A stretch of 64,000 nucleotides of DNA from Verrucomicrobiaceae bacterium (GCA_016795365.1 JAEUHN010000022.1:19109-83108), one strand, 5' to 3'. Positions 1 to 10,598 are shown, counted from the first letter of the stretch. The notes: generated from the letters alone by a model not told the origin. Translations and numbers: made by a program.

Positions 1-1074
<1,074 letters not shown>

Positions 1075-1143
1075 GGAGAAAATAGAGCGGAGGGCTTAGA
1101 GCGGAGAGGGGGACAAGGCAAGTAGCGAAGCACGCGCGTTGCG

Positions 1144-1542
1144 TCACGGAATCAGGAAGCCAACGTCGGCGTGCGTGGCGACGAGTCCGGTGTCGAGCGT
1201 GGCCAACCGTGCTCCGTGACGACGTGCGAGTTCCGCCAGCCAAGCGTCGGTGACTTGCTTGTGACCCTGGATCAGGTGGGTCGAGACTCCGGCGTAGCTG
1301 AAGCCGTCGTCGAGGAAGGTGTGGCGCGGATGACTCTGAAACTGAGCCAAAGTGGTCCAAGCTGCCTTCGCAGATGTGTCAGCAGCCAGTCGCATGTGCA
1401 GGCGAAGAAAGGTTCCCTCGGTGACGGAGCAGGTGGCGAATGGATCGGTGAGCGATGCGAACCAGTGCTTTGTGCGCAGATGATGGACATGAGTGTCGAT
1501 CATCAGCGCGCTGAGGATGTTGCCATCGAGAAGCCAGATCAT
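1144..1542 (-). CDS. VapC-type PIN-domain toxin (module 1)
   Basis: A PIN-domain ribonuclease of 132 residues, the usual VapC length. The acidic active-site residues can be placed: D near 6 (LLDGN), E near 43 (VTEG), D near 99 (VTDAW) and D near 117 (ATLDTG). VapC toxins cut tRNA or rRNA when not bound by their antitoxin. Its ATG overlaps the stop of the upstream gene by four bases (ATGA), the typical antitoxin-then-toxin coupling. The family is clear from the motifs and context; the RNA target is unknown. Confidence 0.85.
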   Translation of the reverse strand: MIWLLDGNILSALMIDTHVHHLRTKHWFASLTDPFATCSVTEGTFLRLHMRLAADTSAKAAWTTLAQFQSHPRHTFLDDGFSYAGVSTHLIQGHKQVTDAWLAELARRHGARLATLDTGLVATHADVGFLIP

Positions 1543-1793
1543 CGGCAGTCGTCCTCAGCCTCCCACCGTGCGACATCCTCAGTGGAAAATGGGCGAGTTC
1601 CTCTCACGACCGGCAAGGTCCAGGACTCAATTGGGGAAGAAGGCGTAGGCTGATCAGGGCCGGGACCTTTGTGCCCAGGTTTCAGTCCTCGAACGAACTC
1701 GCTGAACAGGCTCCCCAGGCTGCGCTGCTCGCGCTTTGCCACCGCCTCGGCTTTGGCCAGGACATCATCTGGAACATCAAGGGTGATTTGCAT
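1539..1793 (-). CDS. VapB-type antitoxin (module 1)
   Basis: A small protein of 84 residues beginning MQITLDVPDDVLAKAEAVAK, a ribbon-helix-helix DNA-binding start, followed by a proline-rich linker and an acidic/aromatic tail (VARWEAEDD) that would bind the toxin. I chose the ATG at 1793 because a GAAGGAA Shine-Dalgarno-like stretch lies just upstream; an earlier in-frame start at 1853 would run into the 3' end of the lactate permease gene. It probably represses its own promoter with the toxin, as in other VapBC pairs (family knowledge). Confidence 0.8.
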   Translation of the reverse strand: MQITLDVPDDVLAKAEAVAKREQRSLGSLFSEFVRGLKPGHKGPGPDQPTPSSPIESWTLPVVRGTRPFSTEDVARWEAEDDCR

Positions 1794-1822
1794 GTCGCAG
1801 TTTCCTTCACCTCGCGGGGCTG

Positions 1823-3430
1823 TCAATGCACCACCATCTCCGTGAACGGCCACACGTAGGCCTGCAGCATCACGAGCATGCCCACCAGCGCGGCGAGCAC
1901 GAGGCTGTGCCAGAAGACGAAACGCAGGATGCTGCTCTCGTGGCCGAACCAGCCGGTCGCGGTGCTGGCGACCACGATGCTCTGCGCATCGATCATCTTG
2001 CCCATCACGCCGCCGGAGCTATTGGCGGCAGCGAGCAGCACGGGGCTCACGCCGACCTGCTGCGCGGTGATGGTTTGCAGCGAGCCGAAGAGCACGTTGC
2101 TGGCCGTGTCGCTGCCGGTCAAAGCCACGCCCAGCCAGCCGAGCAGCGCGCTGAAGAACGGGTAGAACCAACCCGTCTTCGCCAGTGCGAGGCCGAGCGT
2201 CGCATCCATGCCCGAGTAACGGGTGAGGAAGCCGAGCGCGAGCATCGCGGCGATGGTGAGCAGCGACAGCCGCAGCCTGACGAGTGTCTCGCCAAAGAGC
2301 TTCAGCATCCGCAGGGGCGTGAAGCCCATCAGCAGTCCCGAGATGATCGACACGAACAGAATGCCCGTGCCCGTGCTGGACAGCAGGTTGATCTTGAAGA
2401 TCGCGTCCTCAGGCTTCGCATCCGCGAGGGCGACCGGTGGTGTGCGCAGCACCGCTTGATGCAAGCCGGGCACCTCCACCTTGAGCAAGGAGATCTTGTC
2501 CAGCGCATCCTTCACACCCGGTTGGCCCCAGGTAAAAACCACGGCGCACAGCAGCAGCCACGGCAGCCAGCACTTCACGCCATCGCGATGCGGCTCGCGT
2601 TTTCCAGGCTCGGTGCCTGCGGGCCGCCACACGCGCAGCAGAGCTACCAGCGCGGCCATCGAGCACAGCGACGCGATGATGTCCACCAGCCACGGCCCGT
2701 GGTAGTTCGACACCACGAACTGCGGCACCGCAAACGCGAGTCCCGCAGTCAACGCCGCGGGCCACACGCCTAGCATTCCACGCCAGCCGCTGTAAGCCGC
2801 GACCACCCAGAACGGCACGATCAGTGAGAAGACCGGCAGTTGTCGGCCTGCCATCTGAGACAGCAGATGCAAGTCGATGCCCGTGACCCCATTGAGCGCG
2901 ATCAGCGGCGTGCCGAGCGAACCAAACGCGACGGGTGCCGTGTTCGCGATCAGCGATACACCGCACGCCTTCAGCGGCGAGAAGCCGAGCTGCATCAGCA
3001 TCGCGGCCGTCACCGCCACTGGCGCGCCGAATCCCGCCGTGCCCTCGAAGAATGCACCGAAGCAAAACGCGATCAGAATCACCTGCACACGCGGGTCAGG
3101 AGCGATGTGAGCGAGCTGTCCCTTGAGCACATCGAACCAGCCCTTCTCCACCGTGAGTCGATGCAGGAAGAGAATGTTGACGATCATCCATCCGATCGGC
3201 AGCAGCCCATACGCCGCGCCATTTCCCGCCGCTGCCACCGCCGTCGTCCAAGGCATGCCATACACTCCGCACGCCACCGCCGCCGCCAGCACGAGAGCCA
3301 CCACCGCCGCGCGATGGATTGCCATTTTCCCCGACGCAATCAGCGCCAGCAGTGCCACAACGGGAACGGAAGCCACGAGCGTCGAGAGCGTGGCGTTGTG
3401 CAGCGGATCGTAAGTTTGGTGCCAGGGCAT
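1823..3430 (-). CDS. lctP: L-lactate permease (LctP family)
   Basis: An inner-membrane lactate/glycolate:H+ symporter of 535 residues with about a dozen hydrophobic segments. Family signatures include the MPW start, the GAFFEGTAGFGAP loop near residue 125 and a C-terminal segment rich in small residues (LTGSDTASNVLFGSLQ). I chose the ATG at 3430 because LctP proteins begin MPWxQ; an upstream in-frame start at 3484 would add 18 atypical residues. The gene sits between two toxin-antitoxin modules on the same strand. No lactate dehydrogenase genes are nearby. Confidence 0.93.
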   Translation of the reverse strand: MPWHQTYDPLHNATLSTLVASVPVVALLALIASGKMAIHRAAVVALVLAAAVACGVYGMPWTTAVAAAGNGAAYGLLPIGWMIVNILFLHRLTVEKGWFDVLKGQLAHIAPDPRVQVILIAFCFGAFFEGTAGFGAPVAVTAAMLMQLGFSPLKACGVSLIANTAPVAFGSLGTPLIALNGVTGIDLHLLSQMAGRQLPVFSLIVPFWVVAAYSGWRGMLGVWPAALTAGLAFAVPQFVVSNYHGPWLVDIIASLCSMAALVALLRVWRPAGTEPGKREPHRDGVKCWLPWLLLCAVVFTWGQPGVKDALDKISLLKVEVPGLHQAVLRTPPVALADAKPEDAIFKINLLSSTGTGILFVSIISGLLMGFTPLRMLKLFGETLVRLRLSLLTIAAMLALGFLTRYSGMDATLGLALAKTGWFYPFFSALLGWLGVALTGSDTASNVLFGSLQTITAQQVGVSPVLLAAANSSGGVMGKMIDAQSIVVASTATGWFGHESSILRFVFWHSLVLAALVGMLVMLQAYVWPFTEMVVH

Positions 3431-3487
3431 GAGCGCGAGTCGGGAGGTTGAGAGCCGCACATCAACGAGGGCTCCGGCGCACAACTC

Positions 3488-3910
3488 TCAATCCAACCAG
3501 TTCTCCACTCGCAGCTCTGGCACCTTGGCGAAATCCGAGAGATTGCGTGTGAGTAGCAAGGCCGAGTGCGACATGGTGATGGCTGCGATCTTCAAGTCCA
3601 TGGTGCCGATTCGTGGGCGCAGACTCTGGAGCCGATGAAAATGCTCGGCTGCATCATCGTCGAAGGGAAGGATGGTGATGCGCTCGAAGGCCTTCAGCGC
3701 AATCAGGAACAACCCATAGGCATGAACTTGGTCGCGCCCGGCTCTCCGTCGATTGAGTTCGGCGGACCAGCCTTCGGTGATCTCTTGAGCGGTGACGATC
3801 GTCGTGAAGACATCGGCATCGCTTGCGTCCAGCCGCTGCATGAGGTGCTCGCCCAGACTCGTCTCGTGAATCAGTTCACGATAGTGATTCGTGTCCAGAA
3901 CGACGAACAT
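3488..3910 (-). CDS. PIN-domain toxin, VapC/FitB-like (module 2)
   Basis: A PIN ribonuclease of 140 residues beginning MFVVLDTNHY, with the conserved D near 6, E near 47 (EITEGW), D near 104 (GTMDLKIAA) and D near 125 (NLSDF). It starts 4 bp after the stop of the small upstream gene, the usual antitoxin-toxin layout. It is not closely similar by eye to the VapC at 1144-1542, so the two modules were probably acquired separately rather than duplicated (inference). Confidence 0.85.
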   Translation of the reverse strand: MFVVLDTNHYRELIHETSLGEHLMQRLDASDADVFTTIVTAQEITEGWSAELNRRRAGRDQVHAYGLFLIALKAFERITILPFDDDAAEHFHRLQSLRPRIGTMDLKIAAITMSHSALLLTRNLSDFAKVPELRVENWLD

Positions 3911-3914
3911 CCGG

Positions 3915-4106
3915 TCAGCGGCCTTCGCGGTTCATGCGCTCGCGCCATTCAGCACCCAGGCGGAAGGCGTCTTCTGAGACCTCGCTGCCCTTCAGCATGC
4001 CGACGATCTTCTTCCACGATCCTTTGGGCTTGGCCTCAAATCTCGGCTTCGTTGGCGTGGTCGAAACGTCGGTATCAGCCGCTGCGGTTTCGGTTTTGCT
4101 GCTCAT
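3915..4106 (-). CDS. Putative antitoxin partner of the module 2 PIN toxin
   Basis: A charged protein of 63 residues (MSSKTETAAADTD... to ERMNREGR) with a lysine-rich middle and a C-terminal helix containing FRLGAEWRERMN, as in VapB tails that cap a PIN active site. The ATG at 4106 is preferred; an in-frame extension to 4214 adds low-quality arginine-rich sequence. The assignment rests on size, position immediately before a PIN toxin and the tail pattern. I recognise no clear DNA-binding fold. Confidence 0.65.
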   Translation of the reverse strand: MSSKTETAAADTDVSTTPTKPRFEAKPKGSWKKIVGMLKGSEVSEDAFRLGAEWRERMNREGR

Positions 4107-4259
4107 GGGAGAATCATGCACTCGGCACCGCGAAGGGGCAATCCCAAACCTGGACTCGGGCTCCTTCACTTCATCTGTCTCGCCTCTTGCCCGCGCGCGA
4201 GGCTTGCTCCACAATCGCCCCCTTTCTCATCCTATCCCAACCCAACAACACACACTCAC

Positions 4260-5423
4260 ATGAGCCGGAAAATTCGTTATGGCATGGTTGGCGGCGGTCG
4301 TGGTGCCTTCATCGGCGCCGTGCATCGCATCGCCGCTGCGATTGATCAGCAGGTCGAACTCGTCTGCGGAGCCTTCTCCTCGGACCCCGAGCGCTCGAAG
4401 GCGAGCGGTGCAGATCTGTTCCTGCCGCCGGATCGTTGCTACGGCAGCTTCGAGGAGATGATCAAAGCCGAAGCCGCACTGCCAGCGGATCAGCGCATGG
4501 ACTTCGTTGCCATCGTGACGCCGAACCACATGCACTTCCCGCCTGCGAAGATGGCGTTGGAAAACGGCTTCCATGTGCTGAGCGACAAGCCCGCGACGCT
4601 GAACCTGAAGGAAGCGAAGGAACTCGCCGCGATCGTGAAGAAGACCGGCCTGCTCTATGGCCTGACGCACAACTACACCGGCTACCCGCTGGTGAAGCAG
4701 GCGCGCGACATGATCAAGGAAGGCAAGCTCGGCAAGATCCGCAAAGTGGTCGTGGAGTATCCGCAGGGCTGGCTCGCCACGCGCCTTGAAGAGAGCGGTC
4801 AGAAGCAAGCCGCCTGGCGCACTGATCCGAAGAAGAGCGGCGCGGGTGGTTGCGTGGGCGACATCGGCACGCACGCCGAGAACCTGGCTGAATACATCAC
4901 CGGCCTGAAGATCAAAGAACTCGCCGCCGACATCACGAGCTTCGTGAAGGGCCGCAAGCTCGACGACGATGCGAACGTGCTGCTGCGCTTCCAAGGCGGT
5001 GCCAAGGGCGTGCTGCACAGCTCGCAGATCAGCGTGGGCGAAGAGAACAATCTCAACATCCGCGTCTATGGCGAACTCGGTGGCATCGAGTGGCACCAGA
5101 AGGAACCGAACACGATGCTTGTGAAGTGGCTCGACCAGCCGATGCAGGTCTATCGCACCGCCAACGGCTACCTCGGCAAGAATGCACTCGCCGCTGGCCG
5201 CACGCCGCCCGCGCATCCCGAGGGCTACCTCGAAGCCTTCGCGAACATCTACAAGAACTTCGCCAACGCCATCCGCGCGCGCATTGCGAAGACCAAGCTC
5301 GCGAAAGACGATCCCGCCAACGACTTCCCCAAGATCGACGACGGTGTCCGCGGCATGGCCTTCATCGAGGCGGTCGTTGCTTCGTCGAAGAAGAACGCGG
5401 CTTGGACGAAGCTCGACGTCTAG
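4260..5423 (+). CDS. Gfo/Idh/MocA-family oxidoreductase
   Basis: A probable NAD(P)-dependent sugar or sugar-derivative dehydrogenase of 387 residues. The N-terminus carries the Rossmann motif [17 protein letters not shown]. The family motif around residue 115 reads [16 protein letters not shown], in which the DKP lysine is catalytic, and [13 protein letters not shown] near 200 holds the active-site D and H. The start is the ATG at 4260, after a stretch ending CACACTCAC. No signal peptide is visible, so it is probably cytoplasmic. It heads a run of small-molecule metabolism genes to 8463, but a terminator-like hairpin follows it, so it may be transcribed alone. Confidence 0.9.
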   Translation: MSRKIRYGMVGGGRGAFIGAVHRIAAAIDQQVELVCGAFSSDPERSKASGADLFLPPDRCYGSFEEMIKAEAALPADQRMDFVAIVTPNHMHFPPAKMALENGFHVLSDKPATLNLKEAKELAAIVKKTGLLYGLTHNYTGYPLVKQARDMIKEGKLGKIRKVVVEYPQGWLATRLEESGQKQAAWRTDPKKSGAGGCVGDIGTHAENLAEYITGLKIKELAADITSFVKGRKLDDDANVLLRFQGGAKGVLHSSQISVGEENNLNIRVYGELGGIEWHQKEPNTMLVKWLDQPMQVYRTANGYLGKNALAAGRTPPAHPEGYLEAFANIYKNFANAIRARIAKTKLAKDDPANDFPKIDDGVRGMAFIEAVVASSKKNAAWTKLDV

Positions 5424-5449
5424 TCGCTCTTCAACGATTCGATTCACGC

Positions 5450-5480
5450 AAGGCGCTGGGAGACCAGCGCCTTGTTTGTG
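5450..5480 (+). terminator. Rho-independent terminator after the Gfo/Idh/MocA gene
   Basis: A perfect 10-bp stem, AAGGCGCTGG and CCAGCGCCTT, around a GAGA tetraloop (5450-5473), followed by the T-rich GTTTGTGT, 27 bp after the stop codon. This is read directly from the sequence. Confidence 0.8.
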
Positions 5481-5524
5481 TAGAACGAATTGGAAACTCG
5501 TTTCAGCAATGCCACCATCCCGCC

Positions 5525-6253
5525 ATGTCCGACACTCTTTGGAAAGCACTCAGTCCTCTCGCTAAACAAGAACTCGCCACGCGTGACTACAACGCAGGCG
5601 ACATGCAGACGAAACTCCACACCGGTCGCGCCGATGCTCGCGAGTTGGTGGGCGATGCCTTGCCTGCCGAGCTGCGCATCCCCGGCGTGGAAGTGTTTCA
5701 TCGCCGCGTGTTCCAGCAGCGCTACCGCGGTTACTTCGGCGAGTTCGCGCGCCAGGGCGAAGGCTTGCTGGGCAAGATCGGCATGTGGCCAAAGCAGTGG
5801 GCCACGGCGCTGATGTATTCAGGCACGAGCAAAGGTTTTCATATCCATCCACCCGCGATCCCCGAGGGCACAACGCCCGAGGCGTGGTTCCAGCGACTCT
5901 TCATCGACGAGCCAACCAATTACGCGCTGCGTCCCTATGACCTGGAGCAGTGGGACTGCATGTTCTTCATCAGCGGCATCGCCGAGATGTTCCTCATCGA
6001 CGAACGCACGGGCATGCCACGCAAGAAGATGCGCTTCATCATTGAAGGCGATGACATGCCGGGACCGAACAACGTCGGCGTCGTGATCCCTGCGGGCGTC
6101 GCACATGCGATTCGCTGCGCCAGCTCGAAAGACCTCATCATGGTCTATGGCACGAGCACGGTATTCGCGCCGGAGAACGAAGGCCGCATCGCGCATGGCA
6201 TCGAAACGCCCACGATGCCCGAGGATTGGGAAGCCTTCTGGAACAAGGCCTAG
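5525..6253 (+). CDS. RmlC-like cupin, dTDP-4-dehydrorhamnose 3,5-epimerase-related
   Basis: A 242-residue protein with a double-stranded beta-helix pattern: HRRVFQQRYRGYFGEFAR, GKIGMWPKQWATALMYSGTSKGFHIHPP and DMPGPNNVGVVIPAGVAHAI match the core of the RmlC/WxcM cupins. The histidine in KGFHIHPP and the one in VAHAI are in the expected places for the active site or a metal. Free-standing relatives exist outside rhamnose operons, and no rmlA/B/D genes are nearby, so an epimerase in dTDP-rhamnose synthesis is not implied. It may act on a sugar derivative with the flanking genes (inference). Confidence 0.75.
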   Translation: MSDTLWKALSPLAKQELATRDYNAGDMQTKLHTGRADARELVGDALPAELRIPGVEVFHRRVFQQRYRGYFGEFARQGEGLLGKIGMWPKQWATALMYSGTSKGFHIHPPAIPEGTTPEAWFQRLFIDEPTNYALRPYDLEQWDCMFFISGIAEMFLIDERTGMPRKKMRFIIEGDDMPGPNNVGVVIPAGVAHAIRCASSKDLIMVYGTSTVFAPENEGRIAHGIETPTMPEDWEAFWNKA

Positions 6254-6262
6254 CCGCTCGCG

Positions 6263-6583
6263 ATGGACGACGACGCGCCAGAGTTCGGCTACGATCGCAC
6301 CGTGGTGGACCATGTCTGGTCGCTCGCGCAGGCGATCCCCGGCAATGATCCCGCCGTGTGGCGCAAGGATGAGCATGGCGCGTGGATTCATCGTCTGGAC
6401 TATCGCAACCGTCACTCGCAGTTCGGCTGGGAGATCGCGGAGCACGGGTTCTACCTGCGTCGTGCAGGCGTCGAAGCGTTGCGTCCGCTGCACTGGCAGA
6501 ACTACGTCGATTTCATGATTGCCTCCCGCAGCAATGCCGTGATCACCGCCGACGGACTCAACAATGTGCGCAAGCTCTTGTGA
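6263..6583 (+). CDS. Small HNH-nuclease-like protein, function unknown
   Basis: A 106-residue protein. The block WRKDEHGAWIHRLDYRNRHSQFGWEI followed by LRPLHWQNYVDF has the layout of a family of short HNH-like proteins in which a WEIDHI-type motif supplies the nuclease histidine and a LxxLHWxNN helix follows. Here the expected D-H pair after WEI reads AEHG, so only one histidine remains and catalysis is doubtful. It starts 9 bp after the preceding gene and stops 21 bp before the next, so it is probably in the same transcript. Family placement is from recall of motifs, not a search. Confidence 0.55.
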   Translation: MDDDAPEFGYDRTVVDHVWSLAQAIPGNDPAVWRKDEHGAWIHRLDYRNRHSQFGWEIAEHGFYLRRAGVEALRPLHWQNYVDFMIASRSNAVITADGLNNVRKLL

Positions 6584-6604
6584 GTTCGCGGCGCTTTGAG
6601 AGAC

Positions 6605-8077
6605 ATGCCACGCATTCTCATCGCCGGACTGTTTCACGAAACGCACACCTTCCTGGAAGGCAGCACGTCGCTCGCCGATTTCTTCATTCTTCGCGATGAG
6701 CAGATGCTTGCGTGCTGCGGCGATAGCTCACCACTCGGCGGCGTGCTGGAGATCGGCAAACAATTCGGCTGGGACTTCGTGCCGACCATTGATTACCGAG
6801 CCCAGCCGAGTGCGATCGTCGAAGATGCCGTGATCGATCAGTTCTGGAACGAACTCGAACAACGTGCGCGGCCTGCTTTGCAGCAAGGCATCGACGCTAT
6901 CTACCTCGTGCTGCACGGCGCGATGGTCGCGCAGTCGTATCTCGATGTGGAAGGCGAGATCCTCGCGCGCCTGCGTGCGCTGTCCGGTGCGGAAAAGCTG
7001 CCGATCTTCGGCGTGTTCGATCTGCACGCGAACTTCTCACAGCGCATGGCCGACCTCGCGAACTGCCTCGTCGGCTACCGCGAGAACCCGCACACCGATG
7101 CGCGCCAGGCAGGTGTCATTGCGGCCGAGTTGTTGCAGCGCAGCCTCACCACGGGCGAGCGTCCGTTCATGCGTCGCCAACACGCAGGCATTATCTGGCC
7201 ACCGACCGGCACGGGCACGGCGAACGATCCGATGAAGACCCTGGAAGCCGAAGCACGCGCGCTGGAGCAATTGCCCGAGCTGTGGTCCGTCAGCATAGTT
7301 GGAGGCTTCTCGTTCGCCGACACACCGGACTCGGGTGTGTGCTTCGTCGTGTGTGGCACAGAGGGTCCGATCGACGAGGCTCTCACGAAGCTCTGCACCA
7401 TCGCTCATCGTTTGCGTGAGCAAGGCAACGTCACCGATCCGCCCGTGGATGAAGTGCTCGCCAAACTCACGCCCGCACCCGAGGGCCTCACGGTGCTCGT
7501 CGAGCCCTCCGACAACGTCGGCGGCGGCGCGCCCGGCGACTGCACGGGCTTATTGCGCGCGATGATCGCGCATGGACTCACCAACGCCGCCATCGCGATC
7601 AATGATCCCGCCGCTGTGCAGCAACTCGCCAGCATCGAACCCGGTCAGCGCACCACAATTTCTCTCGGCGGTAAGGGCAGCCAACTCGATGCTGGCCCCA
7701 TCACTCTCGAAGTCGAACTCATCTCCAAGCAAAGCGGCCGCTTTGAACTCGAGGACAAGCAAAGCCACCTCGCCAGCATGTGCGGCGATGTCTTCGACAT
7801 GGGACCGTGCGCGATCGTGAAGCACGCGGGCATCACCATTCTCGTCAGCAGCGTGAAGACGCCGCCCTTCGATCTCGGGCAATGGCGCAGCCAGGGCATC
7901 GAGCCCACCGCGCTCTCCTTCATCGCCGTGAAAGCCGCCGTCGCTCACCGTCGCGCCTACGACCAGATCGCTGCCCGCATGTTGTGGGTGGACACGCCCG
8001 GCCCTTGCAGCAGCAATGTCCGGGCGCTGCCTTATCGACATCTCACACGCCCCATCTATCCTCTCGATCTCGCATGA
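6605..8077 (+). CDS. M81 family metallopeptidase (MlrC-like)
   Basis: A 490-residue member of the family of microcystin-degradation protein C. Family motifs are visible: GLFHETHTF near the N-terminus, VLHGAMVAQSYLDVEGE, FDLHANFSQRM and ENPHTDARQAG, which give the zinc-binding D and H residues, then the C-terminal MlrC domain with EPSDNVGGGAPGDCTGLLR. M81 enzymes hydrolyse small linear peptides or amides. I chose the ATG at 6605; a TTG nine bases earlier is also possible. Its stop overlaps the next start (ATGA), indicating coupling with the RidA gene. Confidence 0.88.
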   Translation: MPRILIAGLFHETHTFLEGSTSLADFFILRDEQMLACCGDSSPLGGVLEIGKQFGWDFVPTIDYRAQPSAIVEDAVIDQFWNELEQRARPALQQGIDAIYLVLHGAMVAQSYLDVEGEILARLRALSGAEKLPIFGVFDLHANFSQRMADLANCLVGYRENPHTDARQAGVIAAELLQRSLTTGERPFMRRQHAGIIWPPTGTGTANDPMKTLEAEARALEQLPELWSVSIVGGFSFADTPDSGVCFVVCGTEGPIDEALTKLCTIAHRLREQGNVTDPPVDEVLAKLTPAPEGLTVLVEPSDNVGGGAPGDCTGLLRAMIAHGLTNAAIAINDPAAVQQLASIEPGQRTTISLGGKGSQLDAGPITLEVELISKQSGRFELEDKQSHLASMCGDVFDMGPCAIVKHAGITILVSSVKTPPFDLGQWRSQGIEPTALSFIAVKAAVAHRRAYDQIAARMLWVDTPGPCSSNVRALPYRHLTRPIYPLDLA

Positions 8078-8463
8078 ACCATCCCCTTGTCAGCTACCCT
8101 CAGGACGCCAGCACTCCCACATCGCATCTGCCCTTCAGCCCCTGCGTTCAGGTCGGCGAGCTGTTGTTTGTTTCGGGTCAGGCCTCCGTGGACGAGAAAG
8201 GCGCGATTGTCGGCGACTCGTTTGAGGGCGAGTTCCGTCGGAGCGTGGAGAACTTGCGCAAGGTCCTCGAGTCTGCGGGCAGTGACCTCCAGCATGTGGT
8301 GCAGACTCGAAATTATGTCCGCGATGCCGTGGACGTGCCGCTCTTCAACCAGCTCTACCGCGAGTATTTCAGCGCGCCTTTTCCCGCTCGAACCACGATC
8401 ACCAATTGCCTTCCTCCAACACTCCGATTTGAAATCGAAGCGGTGGCGGTGAAGCGGAAATAA
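8074..8463 (+). CDS. RidA family protein (enamine/imine deaminase)
   Basis: A 129-residue YjgF/YER057c/UK114 protein. It has FVSGQASVDEKGAIVG near residue 33, VVQTRNYVRDA, and PARTTITNCLPPTLRFEIEAVA, which contains the conserved arginine and the glutamate of the trimer active site. RidA proteins hydrolyse reactive enamine/imine intermediates to keto acids and ammonia. The four-base overlap with the M81 peptidase gene suggests that it removes an imine or similar product of that pathway (inference). Confidence 0.9.
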   Translation: MNHPLVSYPQDASTPTSHLPFSPCVQVGELLFVSGQASVDEKGAIVGDSFEGEFRRSVENLRKVLESAGSDLQHVVQTRNYVRDAVDVPLFNQLYREYFSAPFPARTTITNCLPPTLRFEIEAVAVKRK

Positions 8464-8493
8464 AAAAGGCAGGCCGTTTCCAGCCTGCCTTTT
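8464..8493. terminator. Bidirectional terminator between RidA and transketolase genes
   Basis: An inverted repeat, AAAAGGCAGGC and GCCTGCCTTTT, with an 8-nt loop lies between two convergent stop codons (8463 and 8516). The A run on one side and T run on the other let it work in both directions. Confidence 0.85.
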
Positions 8494-8515
8494 CGAAGAA
8501 GTTATCGTTGGTCGA

Positions 8516-10498
8516 TTACGCCTGCCGCGCTGCTTCGACGACGGCTTCGGTTGTGATACCCAGTTCCTTGAAGACCTGGTTGCCAGGGGCGCTGATGCCG
8601 AAGCGGTCGATGCCGATCACTTTGCCGTTGAGGCCCACATACTTCCACCAAAGGTCGGTCACGCCGGCTTCAATGGCAATGCGCTTGGTGCAGTTCCAAG
8701 GCAGGAGTTCGTGCTTATACTCGGCGGACTGACGGTCGAAGCGCTCCATGCATGGCACGCTGATGACGCGGGTGCCGGTGCCCAGGAGCTTGGCGGCTTC
8801 CACGGCCCACTGCACTTCACTGCCGCTGGCGAGGAGGATGGTGTCGAGCGAGGACGTTTCCTTGACGAGGATGTAGGCACCCTTGAGCACGCCTTCGCGA
8901 CGGGTCTTGGCATCGACGAAGCCCATGATGGGCAGGTCTTGACGGCTGAAGCTGAAGAGCGTGGGGCCGTCTTTGCGAGTGAGGGCTGCGACGAAGGCTC
9001 CGGCGCTTTCTTCGGCGTCGCCGGGGCGAATCACGTCGAGGTTCGGGATCACGCGCAAGCCACTGACGGTTTCCACCGGCTGGTGGGTCGGACCATCTTC
9101 GCCGACGCCCACGGAGTCATGTGTGAAGATGTAAGTGACGGGGAGCTTGGCCAGCGCGGCGAGGCGGATGCTCGGGCGGCAGTAGTCGGCGAAGACGAGG
9201 AAGGTCGCGTTGCTGATGCGGAACAGACCATCGTAAGCGATGCCATTGCTGATCGCGCCCATGGCGTGCTCGCGAATGCCGAACCAGATGTTGCGGCCGG
9301 TCGGGTTCTTCGCGGAGTAGTCGCCGCCGTTCTTGATATAGTTCTTGGTGGAACCAAAGAGGTCGGCGCTGCCCGTGATGAAGTGAGGCACGGCGCTTGC
9401 CACGGCCTGGATGACGTCGCCGCCGCTGTTGCGGGTGGCGGACTTTCCTTCGGTCGGGAAAGCGGGGATGCGTTCGAGGATGTCGGACGGGATGACGTCG
9501 TTGATGGCGTTGTCGAGCTGCTTGGCCTTCTCAGGATTGGCGGCTTCCCAGGCGGAGAAGGTGCGCTTCCAGCGTTTCTGGATGCGGGCGCGCTTGGCTT
9601 TGAGGTCGGCAAAGTAGGCCTTCACGTCGTCGCTGACGAAGAAGTGCTGATCGGCTGGCAGGCCGAGTCCGGCGCGGGCTGCGTCGATGAACTTCGCGCC
9701 GCCTTCGCCGTGGCCCTTGGCGGTGCCGGCGACCTCAGGGATGCCCTTGGCGATGATCGTCTTGGCAATGATGAGCTTGGGCTTGCCGTTGTCCGTCTTC
9801 TTGGCGCGTTTGATCGCCTTTTCGATCTGGGCGAAGTCATGGCCATCGATCTGCACCACGTCCCAGCCGATGGCCTTGAACTTGGCGGCAGTGTTTTCGC
9901 TTTGTGTGACATCGGCCATCGCATCGAGTGTCACATCGTTCGAATCGTAGATGAGGATGAGGTTATCCAGCTGGTTGTGGGCGGCGAAGCTGATGCTTTC
10001 CAGCGCCACGCCTTCCTGAAGGCAGCCGTCGCCAGCGAGGGCGATCACGTGGTGGTCGAAGATGGTGTGCTCAGGCGTGTTGTAGGTGGCCGCAGCCATC
10101 TTGCCGGAGAGCGCGTAGCCCACGGCATTGCCAACGCCCTGGCCGAGAGGACCGGTGGTGCACTCAACGCCGGGCGTCTCGTGGAACTCGGGATGTCCTG
10201 GGGTGATCGAGTGAAGCACGCGGAACTTCGCCACGTCATCGATGCTCACTTTGTAACCGGCGAGGTGCAGCCAGCCATAGATGAACATGGAGCCGTGACC
10301 GGCGCTGAGGATGAAACGGTCGCGATTCAGCCAGTTCGGATCGGACGGATCGCACTGGAGGAGTTCGCCGAAGAGGGCTGCGCCAACTTCTGCCGCGCCG
10401 AGCGGGAGGCCGAGGTGGCCGGAATTGCACTTGTGGACGGCGTCCATGGCGAGGCCACGGGCTTGGTTGGCGGCTTTCTGGAGGATTTCAGTATTCAT
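8516..10498 (-). CDS. tkt: Transketolase
   Basis: A thiamine diphosphate enzyme of the pentose phosphate pathway, 660 residues, the normal bacterial length. Visible motifs are [14 protein letters not shown] near residue 25, [13 protein letters not shown], the TPP/metal motif [12 protein letters not shown] to SNDVTLD, and the pyrimidine-domain [13 protein letters not shown] near 400. The C-terminal domain is intact. The start is the ATG at 10498; a longer in-frame extension upstream runs antisense-like into the glycosyltransferase gene and has no homologous content. It is convergent with ridA across a bidirectional terminator. Confidence 0.96.
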   Translation of the reverse strand: MNTEILQKAANQARGLAMDAVHKCNSGHLGLPLGAAEVGAALFGELLQCDPSDPNWLNRDRFILSAGHGSMFIYGWLHLAGYKVSIDDVAKFRVLHSITPGHPEFHETPGVECTTGPLGQGVGNAVGYALSGKMAAATYNTPEHTIFDHHVIALAGDGCLQEGVALESISFAAHNQLDNLILIYDSNDVTLDAMADVTQSENTAAKFKAIGWDVVQIDGHDFAQIEKAIKRAKKTDNGKPKLIIAKTIIAKGIPEVAGTAKGHGEGGAKFIDAARAGLGLPADQHFFVSDDVKAYFADLKAKRARIQKRWKRTFSAWEAANPEKAKQLDNAINDVIPSDILERIPAFPTEGKSATRNSGGDVIQAVASAVPHFITGSADLFGSTKNYIKNGGDYSAKNPTGRNIWFGIREHAMGAISNGIAYDGLFRISNATFLVFADYCRPSIRLAALAKLPVTYIFTHDSVGVGEDGPTHQPVETVSGLRVIPNLDVIRPGDAEESAGAFVAALTRKDGPTLFSFSRQDLPIMGFVDAKTRREGVLKGAYILVKETSSLDTILLASGSEVQWAVEAAKLLGTGTRVISVPCMERFDRQSAEYKHELLPWNCTKRIAIEAGVTDLWWKYVGLNGKVIGIDRFGISAPGNQVFKELGITTEAVVEAARQA

Positions 10499-10598
10499 GT
10501 GGAAAGAGGGAGAGGGATGAAAGACGCCGGGGGCCCGGCGCGGGGGCCGGATTAGTGCTGGCAATGCCTCAGTTTCGCAAGGGCGAAAACGGCTGCGC

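Noticed and set aside
8711..10555. 614-residue plus-strand open frame antisense to transketolase
   Set aside because: It lies exactly on the complementary strand of tkt, its translation is Ala/Gly/Asp/Glu-rich without motifs, and such long antisense frames are expected in GC-rich coding DNA.
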